From: SMXQ01 sp033720855
Lineage (GTDB): Bacteria; Pseudomonadota; Alphaproteobacteria; SMXQ01
Length of the DNA: 15,868 nucleotides
NCBI GenBank assembly: GCA_033720855.1
Contig: JAWWBR010000081.1
Span: 1-15,868 of the forward strand
Reading direction: 5' to 3'
In this document: positions 6,352 to 13,952 of the stretch, in pieces
Numbering within the stretch: the first letter of the stretch is position 1
Layout: each line of letters begins with the position of its first letter
Notes under the pieces: generated by a model
Databases searched by the model: none
Told to the model about the DNA's origin: nothing
Seen by the model: the letters and a program-made list of their open reading frames with translations, nothing else
Made by a program: the position numbers and the translations under genes

Positions 6352-6474
6352 AAGCGTGCTTTGACGGCCATCACGCGGCGGCTTTATGCCGCTTTGGGTC
6401 ATGTGTGGACATCGGGTCAACTGCGCCTGTCGGCGTGGACTGAACATTCGCGTCGACAATTTGGCGCGCATTTC

Positions 6475-6490
6475 AGAGGCTGGTGCCTCT
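6475..6490. repeat. 6-bp hairpin beyond the cyclase stop
   Basis: AGAGGC (6475-6480), loop TGGT, GCCTCT (6485-6490) is a perfect dyad four bases past the stop codon of the minus-strand cyclase gene. Neither strand has a run of T after it, so a classical intrinsic terminator is not supported, though it might stabilise the mRNA end. The rest of 6352-6474 shows no gene. Confidence 0.4.
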
Positions 6491-6494
6491 ATCG

Positions 6495-7298
6495 CTACGC
6501 TGGGGAATACAGCTCGACCGGCTCTGAAAATCCCTTCAGCGTTTCGGAGCCCTTGGGCGTAAATCTCAGATTGCCGCCCGCACAGGCGTCCTTGACATCA
6601 CCAGATACCAGAACGGCGTCTGCTGGGGCAGTATCACAGATGCGCGCCGCCATTTGCACGGCCGAACCGAAAAGGTCGTCGCTTTCCTCGATGGGTTCGC
6701 CGGCATGTATACCGATTCTTACGCGGATCGGCGTCTCGCTGCTTTGATTATAAGATGCGAGTTCCTCCTGGATCCCGATGGCACTGGCAACCGAGGCCGG
6801 CACATCGTCGAAGGACGCCATGATGCCGTCGCCGAGGTGCTTGACTTCCGCGCCGCCATGTTGCTCCAGACACCGCCGGATGATCGCATCATGAGCCCGA
6901 AGCAGTTCCACTGCCAGGGTATCGCCGAGTTGCGTCGTCATCTCGGTGGAACCCACGATGTCCGTGAACATGATGGCTCGGAATGCCGAGTCGTTGATCG
7001 CCGTGGTGTTCGCCGTAGGCGGATCTTGGACACGGCCTAGAAAGGCTTCGATAGCCGACAACTCCACTTCGATCATTTCGTTGGCCACGTAACCGTGAGC
7101 CTCCGCATGGACCTTGTCGGCCGTCTCTTTGTCCGGCGCGTCCACCAGACAGAATGTCGTTCGCCGATCGGCATCGTACCAATACGTCAGGAACTTCACG
7201 CCGTATTTGTCTTGAACTTCCAAGTCCTTGATGTGGAGTCTGGCGGTTTCCTCCGCCGACTGATCGACCATATCGTGACGGTCTAGGAAGATGGGCAT
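6495..7298 (-). CDS. Class III nucleotide cyclase with N-terminal DUF4242-like domain
   Basis: The 267-residue protein joins two domains. Residues 1-88 (MPIFLDRHDM to FLGRV) resemble DUF4242, a ferredoxin-like fold whose relatives include nickel-binding proteins. Residues 105-265 are a class III adenylate/guanylate cyclase domain. Metal aspartates are Asp113 (MFTDIVGST) and Asp157 (HLGDGIM); Lys153 and Asp207/208 are the purine-selecting candidates and favour ATP. The transition-state Arg219 is present, but the usual Asn four residues before it is Gln215 (AVQMAARI). There is no membrane segment or signal peptide, so it should be cytosolic. By family it would make cAMP from ATP, with the N-terminal domain as sensor or dimeriser (inference). 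GGGAGG six bases before the ATG gives a strong start. It is divergent from the dioxygenase gene across 376 bases. Confidence 0.87.
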   Translation of the reverse strand: MPIFLDRHDMVDQSAEETARLHIKDLEVQDKYGVKFLTYWYDADRRTTFCLVDAPDKETADKVHAEAHGYVANEMIEVELSAIEAFLGRVQDPPTANTTAINDSAFRAIMFTDIVGSTEMTTQLGDTLAVELLRAHDAIIRRCLEQHGGAEVKHLGDGIMASFDDVPASVASAIGIQEELASYNQSSETPIRVRIGIHAGEPIEESDDLFGSAVQMAARICDTAPADAVLVSGDVKDACAGGNLRFTPKGSETLKGFSEPVELYSPA

Positions 7299-7674
7299 CC
7301 GTTACCTCCCCCTATTTTCAGCAAAACTCTAGCATGGAAAGACCCAACTCCTAGCCGTGAAAAGATGCGAGCCCCATCATCCAGCGGAAATGGCAAGGAC
7401 CGATTTGGGTCAGAAGGAGGCATTGGATTAACGTGGCGGGCGCGCTATCGGGCAGCAAAGATGCGCGTCGTTTCCGCGGGGAAAATCCACGGCGCGAGGG
7501 GATTTGCCGGGTCTTTATTCCTGGGTGCGCCGCGTTCGGAATAGCGGTCGACGGTCCTGCGGCGAAGCCCACGGTGCGGCGAGGGGGCCCGCACCCACGC
7601 GCGGTTTGACCGCGGGCGTTCGAAACGCATATTATTAGAACTCGAACGGTTTATTGCGAGCGGAGAGAGAGTCC
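7299..7674. other. Gene-free divergent spacer between cyclase and dioxygenase
   Basis: These 376 bases carry no convincing gene. The right end holds the promoter and dyad for the dioxygenase (listed separately). The cyclase promoter must lie at the left end, but I could not find a convincing -35/-10 pair there. The middle (about 7440-7610) is GC-rich with several short dyads of the kind expected by chance. Confidence 0.5.
7606..7648 (+). promoter_or_regulatory. Sigma70-type promoter with overlapping dyad, upstream of dioxygenase
   Basis: TTGACC (7606-7611), an 18-base spacer and TATTAT (7630-7635) match the -35/-10 consensus at five of six positions each. A perfect dyad, CGTTCGA (7617-7623) and TCGAACG (7642-7648), has one arm in the spacer and one at the expected start point. 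A protein bound there would block polymerase, so this looks like a repressor operator. The dioxygenase ATG is at 7675, after a GGAG at 7662-7665. Confidence 0.6.
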
Positions 7675-8559
7675 ATGAAAGTCACGCCCGTTTCCGAGGT
7701 CATGGGTGCGGAGGTCACCGGCATCGACCTTTCGGTGCCGATGGACGCCGAAACCAAGGCGGCGCTTCACGAGGCGTTCCTGCAGTATCAGGTCCTGGTG
7801 GTCAGGGATCAGCATTTGACCCCCCTCCAGCAGGTGGAGTTTTCCAGCCAGTGGGGCGAGCTGGAGATCCCCGACAACGTCCAGCACACCCACGCCGCGA
7901 GCAACCGGGTGATGATCCTCTCCAACGAGCTCCGGCCCGACGGCACCGCCGTCGGCGTGGTCGACGGCGGCGATTTCTGGCATTCGGATTCGTCCCATCA
8001 CGCGGTGCCGTCGAAGATCACCATCCTGCAATCGGTGCGCCATCCGTCGAAGGGCGGCGATACCGAGTTCTGCAACATGTACAAGGTCTATGAGGACCTG
8101 CCGGCGGAAACCAGGAACAAGATCGACGGGCTGATCGGCATCCACCACGTCAGCAAGGTCAAGAACAAGCGCGTCACCATCTCGCCGAGCCGGCCCGGCG
8201 CCAAGGATTTCTACGAGATGCAGGCCAATACCCGGGGCGATGTGCTCCAGCCCCTGGTGCTGACCCATCCCGAGACCGGGCGCAAGGCGCTCTATGCCAG
8301 CCCACGCTTCACCATCGGCATCGAGGGTATGAGCGAGGCCGAGGCCGACCCCATCCTCGACGAGCTGTTCGCCTATATCACCGACCGCAAGCGGCGCTGG
8401 CATTACCGCCACAAGTGGCATGATCATGACCTGGTGTTCTGGGACAACCGCTGCGTTTGCCACCGCGCCGTGGGCGGCTACGGCCTGCCCGATATCCGCT
8501 GCCTGCATCGCACCGTGGTGGCCGGCGACCGCCCCTATATCGAGCAGGCCGCCGCCTGA
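7675..8559 (+). CDS. TauD/TfdA family Fe(II)/2-oxoglutarate dioxygenase
   Basis: The 294-residue protein is a full-length TauD/TfdA member. Iron ligands are His103 and Asp105 in FWHSDSSH and the distal His263 in DNRCVCHRA. Arg279 (CLHRTVV) is the probable 2-oxoglutarate carboxylate ligand, 16 residues after the distal His, and GGDTEF (128-132) is the conserved Thr region. The N-terminus (GAEVTGIDLS) is typical. The family couples 2-oxoglutarate decarboxylation to hydroxylation of a substrate, often releasing sulfite, phenol or an amine; the substrate is not readable. The frame extends to a TTG at 7654, but the family start and the GGAGAGAG at 7662-7671 favour ATG 7675. It has its own promoter with a dyad, so it is probably regulated alone. 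A convergent lipid A deacylase gene begins 32 bases after its stop. Confidence 0.9.
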   Translation: MKVTPVSEVMGAEVTGIDLSVPMDAETKAALHEAFLQYQVLVVRDQHLTPLQQVEFSSQWGELEIPDNVQHTHAASNRVMILSNELRPDGTAVGVVDGGDFWHSDSSHHAVPSKITILQSVRHPSKGGDTEFCNMYKVYEDLPAETRNKIDGLIGIHHVSKVKNKRVTISPSRPGAKDFYEMQANTRGDVLQPLVLTHPETGRKALYASPRFTIGIEGMSEAEADPILDELFAYITDRKRRWHYRHKWHDHDLVFWDNRCVCHRAVGGYGLPDIRCLHRTVVAGDRPYIEQAAA

Positions 8560-8591
8560 GCGGCGACATCGGGCCGGATCCTCGTAAATCC

Positions 8592-9602
8592 CTAGAAATT
8601 CGCCGTCAGGCTGAGCGCCCCGAAATTGTGCGGGTGGTCCTGGCCCTCGAACTCGTTGGTCGAGATCACCTGGGTGTAGGTGAGGCGGAACCGCGGGAAG
8701 ATCAGGGCGATGCCGACCTGGGCGTCGCCGACGAAGGTTTTCTTGTCGACGCTGTGGCTCGAGGTGAAGGTGTTGCCGTCGAGGAAGATGTTGCGGGCGA
8801 CCGCACGGCCCTCGATGCCGGCGAAGAGGTACCAGCCGAAATTGCCCGCGGGCGGCTCGAAGTGCGAGCTGCCCGGCATCGACGGGCGGATCCGCGGCGG
8901 GCCCCCGAAATCGCCCTTGAAATCGTTGCCCAAGCGCATCGTCAGGCCGGCCGCGCCATAAGTGAAGACATTGCCGAGGCTGAAGCCGAGATGGGGCATC
9001 AGATCGGCGTCCAAGCCGAAGGCAGCCGTGTTCTCGCGATAATACCTGCGGCTGTGCTGATAGGTGATGTTGAGGGCGGGCTCGTTTTCGAGCTGATTGT
9101 CCCAGCCGCGCGCCCGGGTGAAGCCGAAGGTGTCGTGCCAGAACTCATGGAGATCGTCGGCCTGGGAGGCGGGACCGATGACGCCCAGCGAAATGGCCAC
9201 TGAATCGAGGCGATTGTCGGTCTGCGCCGTCATCCCCAGCTCGGCATAGAGCCATCCGGCATAGGGCCGGTCGTCGGTCAGCAGCGCCGTCGCCGAAAGA
9301 TCCTCGGGCGTATACATGTTCTGGCCGACGGCGAAGCCGATACGCCGCGCACCGCCGTTGGGGAAAATCGGCAGGGTCTCGGCCAGCCAGCGGCTGAGCC
9401 CGGTGAACTGGCTTTTCTTCGACAGCCAGCTCGCCTTGAGGCCGTTGGTGTAGTGGCGGTCGGTGGTGCCGAAGCTGTCGTTCTCGACCAGAAAAGAAAT
9501 GCTGGCGCGATCCTCCGCCGACCAGGCCGGCAGCGCCGCCGGGCCGGTGAGGCCGGCGATCAGGCAAAGGCCCAAGAAGACTGGGATACGCAGGACGAAC
9601 AT
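8592..9602 (-). CDS. LpxR-like outer-membrane lipid A 3'-O-deacylase
   Basis: The 336-residue protein has a signal peptide (hydrophobic 5-24, probable cleavage after AWSA at 29) and an alternating beta pattern to a terminal Phe336, as in outer-membrane barrels. LpxR family motifs are clear: ENDSFGTTDRHYTNG (40-54), GQNMYTPED (93-101), DRPYAGWLYAELG (111-123), LGVIGPAS (139-146), WHDTFG (155-160) and GWDNQLENEP (166-175). Asn41, Asp42 and His156 are the candidates for the active-site residues described in Salmonella LpxR, a calcium-dependent enzyme that removes the 3'-acyloxyacyl group of lipid A. The bacterial lipid target here may differ. The ribosome site (GGGGG just before the ATG) is modest. 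It shares a 93-base gap with the divergent SDR and is convergent with the dioxygenase. Confidence 0.88.
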   Translation of the reverse strand: MFVLRIPVFLGLCLIAGLTGPAALPAWSAEDRASISFLVENDSFGTTDRHYTNGLKASWLSKKSQFTGLSRWLAETLPIFPNGGARRIGFAVGQNMYTPEDLSATALLTDDRPYAGWLYAELGMTAQTDNRLDSVAISLGVIGPASQADDLHEFWHDTFGFTRARGWDNQLENEPALNITYQHSRRYYRENTAAFGLDADLMPHLGFSLGNVFTYGAAGLTMRLGNDFKGDFGGPPRIRPSMPGSSHFEPPAGNFGWYLFAGIEGRAVARNIFLDGNTFTSSHSVDKKTFVGDAQVGIALIFPRFRLTYTQVISTNEFEGQDHPHNFGALSLTANF

Positions 9603-9695
9603 GCCCCCAAGATAGCGTTCCCCTTTTCCCTATGCTAGGGGCTGCCTATAGTCTCGGCATCGATAAACGGGACCAATAAGAAAGGGGAGGAAAGC

Positions 9696-10526
9696 ATGGC
9701 CGACATAGAACTGCCGGATATCGACCTCGACGGCCGGGTGGTGATCATGACCGGCGCCGATCGCGGCCTCGGCCGGGCCATGAGCCTCGGGCTCGCGGCC
9801 AAGGGCGCGCGCGTGGTGCTGGCGTCGCCGGCGCTCGACGGCCTTAAGGCGGTGGCGGCCGAGATCACCGACGGCGCCGGAGACGGGCACGCCCTGGCGG
9901 TGGAAACCGACATCACCGACCTGGCCTCCTGCCGCGCCTGCCTGGCCCGGACGCTCGAGGCCTTCGGCGATCTCCACGCCCTCGTCAACAACGCGCGGCG
10001 GCTTCACCGCGGGCCCGGGCTGCCGGCGCTCGGCAACTCGTTCCTGTTCTGGGAGAGCAATCCCGAGATCTACAAGGAGACGGTCGAGGTCAACGTCACC
10101 GGAACCTTCTTCATGGCGCGCACGGTGGCGCCCTATTTCATCGAGAAGGGCTACGGAAAGATCATCAACCTGACCACCTCGGTCCGCAACTTCTCCGGCC
10201 GCATGAACAGCCCCTACGGCGTGACCAAGGCGGCGGTGGACTCCCAGACCTATATCTGGGCCAAGGATCTTGCAGATACCGGCGTGACCTGCAATGCGCT
10301 GCTGCCGGGCGGCTCCTGCGATTCCGATCCCGAGCGGGAGAAGAAGCCGGGCCGCACCTACCTGCCGGTGGAGGTGATGAACCCGGTGCTGATCTGGCTG
10401 TGCTCGGGGCGCTCCGACGGGGTGACCGGCGGGCGTTACAACGGCAGCCTGTGGGATCCCAAGAAGGAGATCGACGCCGCCGGGGCCGCCTGCCGCGAGC
10501 CCGCCGCCTTCATCGGCGTCGATTAG
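9696..10526 (+). CDS. SDR family oxidoreductase, divergent member
   Basis: This 276-residue SDR has the glycine motif TGADRGLG (19-26) and an NNAR (98-101) where NNAG is usual. The catalytic set is Asn133, Thr161 or Ser162, Tyr174 and Lys178 (SPYGVTK). The spacing to Tyr is 13 from Thr161 and 12 from Ser162, so which hydroxyl residue acts is unclear. Compared with a minimal SDR it has an insertion after NNAR (about 102-125, LHRGPGLPALGNSFLFWESN) and a C-terminal extension of about 25 residues (252-276). The late substrate loop SCDSDPEREKK is also unusual. The product is likely a cytosolic NAD(P)-dependent reductase of unknown substrate. GGGGAGG (9684-9690) lies five bases before the ATG. It is convergent with the amidohydrolase, whose terminator sits between them. 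Confidence 0.85.
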   Translation: MADIELPDIDLDGRVVIMTGADRGLGRAMSLGLAAKGARVVLASPALDGLKAVAAEITDGAGDGHALAVETDITDLASCRACLARTLEAFGDLHALVNNARRLHRGPGLPALGNSFLFWESNPEIYKETVEVNVTGTFFMARTVAPYFIEKGYGKIINLTTSVRNFSGRMNSPYGVTKAAVDSQTYIWAKDLADTGVTCNALLPGGSCDSDPEREKKPGRTYLPVEVMNPVLIWLCSGRSDGVTGGRYNGSLWDPKKEIDAAGAACREPAAFIGVD

Positions 10527-10536
10527 GCCGCGCATG

Positions 10537-10570
10537 AAAAAAAAGACCCCGCGGCCGCAAAGCCGCGGGG
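10537..10570 (-). terminator. Rho-independent terminator of the amidohydrolase gene
   Basis: CCCCGCGGC (10547-10555), loop CGCAAA, GCCGCGGGG (10562-10570) is a perfect 9-bp GC stem. Read on the minus strand it is followed, two bases later, by eight T (10544-10537). It lies 22 bases past the stop of the amidohydrolase. On the plus strand no T tract follows, so it would serve the SDR poorly. Confidence 0.92.
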
Positions 10571-10592
10571 CCGAAAAGAAACGCTCTGAGAA

Positions 10593-12050
10593 TTATTCGG
10601 CGGCCGAGGCCGAGGTCTTCTGCCGGCCCGCCATCAGCTTGGCCACCGCGTCTTCCACCGTGGTGCCCTTGTAGAAGTCGGGGTTCATCCGGTAGTGCAT
10701 CTCGGCCGTGTTCTCGAAGACGAACTGCTTGAAGTCGTCTTCGTTGATGGTCTCGTGCTCGACCATCTCCCAGGCCTCGTGCAAAACGCCGGACATGTCG
10801 GGCACGTCCCAATGGCCGATGTCGGAGGAGAAGATCGCCTTCAGCTTGACGCCGAAATTGTTGAGCTTGTCGTTGAAGGCGAGCGCCGTCATCTTATCGT
10901 CGGCTTCCGCGCCGTAATAGAAGTTGGGCACGAACTGGTCGCGGATGTCTTCCTGACAGGTGACGCCCGAGGCCTCGAAGTCGTTCATGGGCCGGGTCTC
11001 GACCTTCTGGGACTGCGGCAGTTCCTGGCACTCGCGCCACCTCTCCTTGGTCATGTAGGGCATGTGGCCGTAGCGGTCGAACATCTCCTCCATCAGCTCG
11101 ACGTCGAGCTTGCTGGGATCCTGATGTTCGTAAATCCAGTCGAGATTGCGCTTCTCGTAGATCTCCATCAGGTCGTTGTAGAGCTGCGATGCCCAGGCGA
11201 CGCCGCCTTCGAGGAAGGCGAAGCAGAGATTGGGGAAACGCTTCAAGACGCCGGAGAAGAAGAGCGAGCGGGCGAAGAACTCGTTGCCCACGGAGAAGGT
11301 GCCGAGCCGGTTGAAGGAATAGCAATTGGGCGACTGGCGGCGCTGGGTCTTCTGGGCGCCGGAATGGCCGGCCGGCAGGACCTTGAGGTCCATGCACTTC
11401 TGCCAGAACGGGTCGTAGTCGTTGCCGTCGCGCGGCTCCATGCAGATCGACGTGACCCGCTGGGTGAGCTCGCCCAGCTTGGGATCGACGGCGGCCACTT
11501 CGGGAACCGCGTCGCGCACCTCGCCGGAGATGGTGATGGTCTTGAGGCCGAGGGTATTGACGGCGTATTCGAGCTCGGCAATCGCCTCTTGAGGCGTCCA
11601 GGTCGGGATGACGGCGGACGGCGTCATGCGGTCCTTCACGTCGTCGAACATTTCCGCATAGAGGGTGTTCAGGGACCGCGCCAGAACCTGGCGCATTTCA
11701 TCGTCGCGCACCTGGTTGGCGGAAATGCCGTAGGTGGTGTAGACGATGGCGAAATCGATGCCCGCATCCTCGAGGCGATCGGCATACAGCCTCGGCAGCA
11801 TGCAGGTTGCGCGGTCGATGGTGTATTTGCCCGACGGTGCCGCCCAGAACATCGAGCGGTGGGACGAATTGTAGCCGGGGCGGCCCGTCTTCTCGAACTT
11901 CTCTGCGATCTTGGGGCCGCCGATATCGCGGATGTGGTCCATGATCGCCCACTCGCACTCCAGCACGTGGGCATCGGCGTCGATCACCGGGTAATCGAGC
12001 CGTTTCTTGACGGCGGCGGATTTGCTGTTGAGGGTATGAACTTCGCGCAT
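10593..12050 (-). CDS. Metal-dependent amidohydrolase (ACMSD/Amidohydro_2 type)
   Basis: The 485-residue protein has the features of the Amidohydro_2/ACMSD branch of the amidohydrolase superfamily. The first strand reads VIDADAHVLE, with Asp24, Asp26, His28 and Glu31 where family members have metal ligands; His229 (AGHSGA) and Asp410 (FSSDIGHWD) are the later ligands, and FLEGGVAW (279-286) is a family signature. It is longer than classic ACMSD, with an added region at about 300-375 rich in charged residues. Family reactions are non-oxidative decarboxylation or hydrolysis of ring-derived acids. The open frame extends upstream to 12356, but GAAGGA (12055-12060) and the family start support ATG 12050. 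It ends in a strong terminator and faces away from the aldo/keto reductase, with a 277-base gap between them. Confidence 0.85.
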   Translation of the reverse strand: MREVHTLNSKSAAVKKRLDYPVIDADAHVLECEWAIMDHIRDIGGPKIAEKFEKTGRPGYNSSHRSMFWAAPSGKYTIDRATCMLPRLYADRLEDAGIDFAIVYTTYGISANQVRDDEMRQVLARSLNTLYAEMFDDVKDRMTPSAVIPTWTPQEAIAELEYAVNTLGLKTITISGEVRDAVPEVAAVDPKLGELTQRVTSICMEPRDGNDYDPFWQKCMDLKVLPAGHSGAQKTQRRQSPNCYSFNRLGTFSVGNEFFARSLFFSGVLKRFPNLCFAFLEGGVAWASQLYNDLMEIYEKRNLDWIYEHQDPSKLDVELMEEMFDRYGHMPYMTKERWRECQELPQSQKVETRPMNDFEASGVTCQEDIRDQFVPNFYYGAEADDKMTALAFNDKLNNFGVKLKAIFSSDIGHWDVPDMSGVLHEAWEMVEHETINEDDFKQFVFENTAEMHYRMNPDFYKGTTVEDAVAKLMAGRQKTSASAAE

Positions 12051-12327
12051 TGTGTCCTTCCCTTTCCGGGCCAGGCCGGCCCGCGCTCTCCGGTTGGCGG
12101 AGCGTTGGATCGCTTTGATTAGAAGTGTAAGGATTTTCGCACATTGTTGCAGGGGCGGTAAAGACAAAGACGCCGGACCCGCCAGTCTTCGGTGCTCTCG
12201 ACGCGGCGCGCCGGAAGCGACCTGCCGCGCCTTGCCAGCCCCCTGACGGCGCGATAGGTTTGCCGGTGCCGACCCTTTAAGAGGGAAGGGCGCAGATGAG
12301 ATACCGTTCACCCAGGGGGGGCGATCG

Positions 12328-13323
12328 ATGCAGATGATTCCGTTCGGCAAGGTCACCGATTACACCGTCTCGCGCATGGGCTTGGGCTGCATGTCGATGT
12401 CGGGCTGCTACGGGCCCCAGGACGATGACGAATGCATCGCCACCATCCATCGCGCCATGGAGCTTGGCGTCAATTTCCTCGACACCTCCTATTCCTATGG
12501 CGAGGGCCACAACCAGACCCTCATCGGCAAGGCGATCCGTGGCCGGCGGGATCAGGTGGTGATCCATTCCAAATCGGGCGCGCCGCCGCCCAAGGACGAG
12601 ACCGACACCAATCGTGGCGCCGGCGGGGAGAAGTATCTGCGCATGATCTGCGAAGAAAGCCTGAAGCGGCTCGAGATCGACTGCCTCGACATCCTGTGCA
12701 TGTCGCGGGTCGACCGCGAGGTGCCGATCGAGGAATCGGTGGGGACCATGGCGCGCATGGTGGAGGAGGGGAAAACGCGTTACATCGCCCTGTCGGAAGC
12801 TTCGCCCGAATCCATGGCCCGGGCCTGGACGGTTCATCCCATCGCCTCGCTGCAGTTCGAGCTTTCGGTCTTCTCCCGCGATCCGCTGGAGCACGGCAAC
12901 CTCGATTTCGTGCGCGAAAAAGGCATGGGGTTCATGGCCTATTCGCCCCTCGGCCGGGGGATCCTGTCGGGCCAGATCCGCGGGCCCGGCGACGTTCCCG
13001 AAGGCGACACCCGGTTCAATTATCCGCGCTTCTCCGGCGAGAACATGACCCACAACGCGAAAATCCTCGCCGCACTGGAGGAGATCGCGGCGGAGAAAGG
13101 CATCAGCCTGCCGTGCCTCGCCATCGCCTGGGTTCTGCACCAGGGGGACGACATCGTGCCGATCCCGTCGTCGAAGAGCCGCGACCACCTGGAGGATAAC
13201 CTGAAGGCGCTCGAGGTCGAGCTCACGGCCGAGGACCTTGCCCGCATCGATGAGGCCTGCCCTCCGGGCGCGGTCGCCGGCACCCGCTACCCCGAGCGCA
13301 TGATGTCGCGCATGAATGTCTGA
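12328..13323 (+). CDS. Aldo/keto reductase with altered catalytic residues
   Basis: The 331-residue protein is a full-length AKR of the YajO/AKR11-13-like group, with the early MGLGCMSMSG, strand FLDTSYSYGEGHNQTLIGKAI, and the C-terminal cofactor segment IVPIPSSKSRDHLEDN. Of the catalytic tetrad, Asp52, Tyr57 and Lys82 are present, but the His is Ser126 (DILCMSRVD, where relatives have LHRVD). The residue that usually stacks on nicotinamide, Tyr in QSEYSLW, is Leu179 (QFELSVF). The reading frame is clean, so this is not a frameshift. It may have reduced or altered chemistry, or be a binding protein. AGGGGGGG six bases before the ATG is the ribosome site. The CMD-like gene starts 17 bases after its stop, followed by an MFS gene, so a three-gene operon is likely. 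Confidence 0.87.
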   Translation: MQMIPFGKVTDYTVSRMGLGCMSMSGCYGPQDDDECIATIHRAMELGVNFLDTSYSYGEGHNQTLIGKAIRGRRDQVVIHSKSGAPPPKDETDTNRGAGGEKYLRMICEESLKRLEIDCLDILCMSRVDREVPIEESVGTMARMVEEGKTRYIALSEASPESMARAWTVHPIASLQFELSVFSRDPLEHGNLDFVREKGMGFMAYSPLGRGILSGQIRGPGDVPEGDTRFNYPRFSGENMTHNAKILAALEEIAAEKGISLPCLAIAWVLHQGDDIVPIPSSKSRDHLEDNLKALEVELTAEDLARIDEACPPGAVAGTRYPERMMSRMNV

Positions 13324-13339
13324 GCCCAAGGAGGCCATC

Positions 13340-13912
13340 ATGCCTTTTTTCCCGTCGATGCCCGAGGACGCCAACGTGCGCACCATCTTCGCCATGGCGG
13401 AGGACAGGTTTCACGGCTGGCACGATCTTTCGGAACACCTGATGCGCGGAGACAGCGAATTTTCCCTCGAGGAGCGCGAACTGATCGCCGGCTACGTATC
13501 GGGCGTCAACGCCTGCCAGTATTGCCACGGGGTCCACTCCCAGGTGGCCATCGCCCTGGGCTTCCCCGAGGATGGCTTCGTCAAGCTGATGGAGGACGTG
13601 GAGGCGTCCGGCGTCGATGAGAAGATGAAACCGGTCCTTAAATTCGTGCGCAAGCTGACGCTGGAGCCCGCCAAGATGGTCCAGGCCGATGCCGACGCCG
13701 TGTTCGCCGCCGGTTGGAGCGAGCGCGCCCTGCACGACGCCATCACCGTCTGTGCCATGTTCAACTTCATGAACCGCATGCTGGAAGGTCACGGCATCAA
13801 GGGCGATCCCGCGACCTTCGCCGAGCGTGGCCGGATGAAGGCCGAGGTCGGCTATGCCGACCGCCGGCCGCTCAATGCCGAGGGCAAGCCCGAACCCACG
13901 CCCGCGGGCTGA
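13340..13912 (+). CDS. AhpD-like / carboxymuconolactone decarboxylase family protein
   Basis: The 190-residue protein has the AhpD-type motif with its exact spacing: Glu47-x11-Cys59-x2-Cys62-x3-His66 in the helix NACQYCHGVHSQ. In AhpD these residues form a thiol redox centre that supports peroxide reduction; in other CMD-family proteins the same fold serves different reactions. The protein is all-helical and has a short charged Pro-rich tail. An overlapping in-frame ATG exists at 13316 inside the previous gene, but AAGGAGG (13328-13334) is five bases before the ATG at 13340, which fixes the start. It lies between the aldo/keto reductase and the MFS carrier. Such proteins are often annotated as peroxidase-related; its partner here is unknown. 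Confidence 0.87.
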   Translation: MPFFPSMPEDANVRTIFAMAEDRFHGWHDLSEHLMRGDSEFSLEERELIAGYVSGVNACQYCHGVHSQVAIALGFPEDGFVKLMEDVEASGVDEKMKPVLKFVRKLTLEPAKMVQADADAVFAAGWSERALHDAITVCAMFNFMNRMLEGHGIKGDPATFAERGRMKAEVGYADRRPLNAEGKPEPTPAG

Positions 13913-13952
13913 GGGTGGCGGTCCGGCGCCGTTCGGCGGCGATCATCGGTTC

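Noticed and set aside
6361..6395. GCGGC...GCCGC followed by TTT after the lipoprotein gene, as a terminator
   Set aside because: The stem is 5 bp with a loose loop and only three T follow; too weak to call.
8551..8564. GCCGC-CTGA-GCGGC hairpin over the dioxygenase stop codon, as a terminator
   Set aside because: The stem is only 5 bp, lies partly in the coding sequence, and no T tract follows on either strand.
10695..12122. A 475-codon open frame on the plus strand, antisense to the amidohydrolase
   Set aside because: It covers the amidohydrolase gene almost exactly, and its translation is low-complexity (Gly, Val, Asp, His runs) with no family motif. This is the expected antisense shadow in high-GC DNA.
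12277..13395. A 372-codon minus-strand frame over the aldo/keto reductase
   Set aside because: It is antisense to a clear AKR, with biased composition and no recognisable domain.
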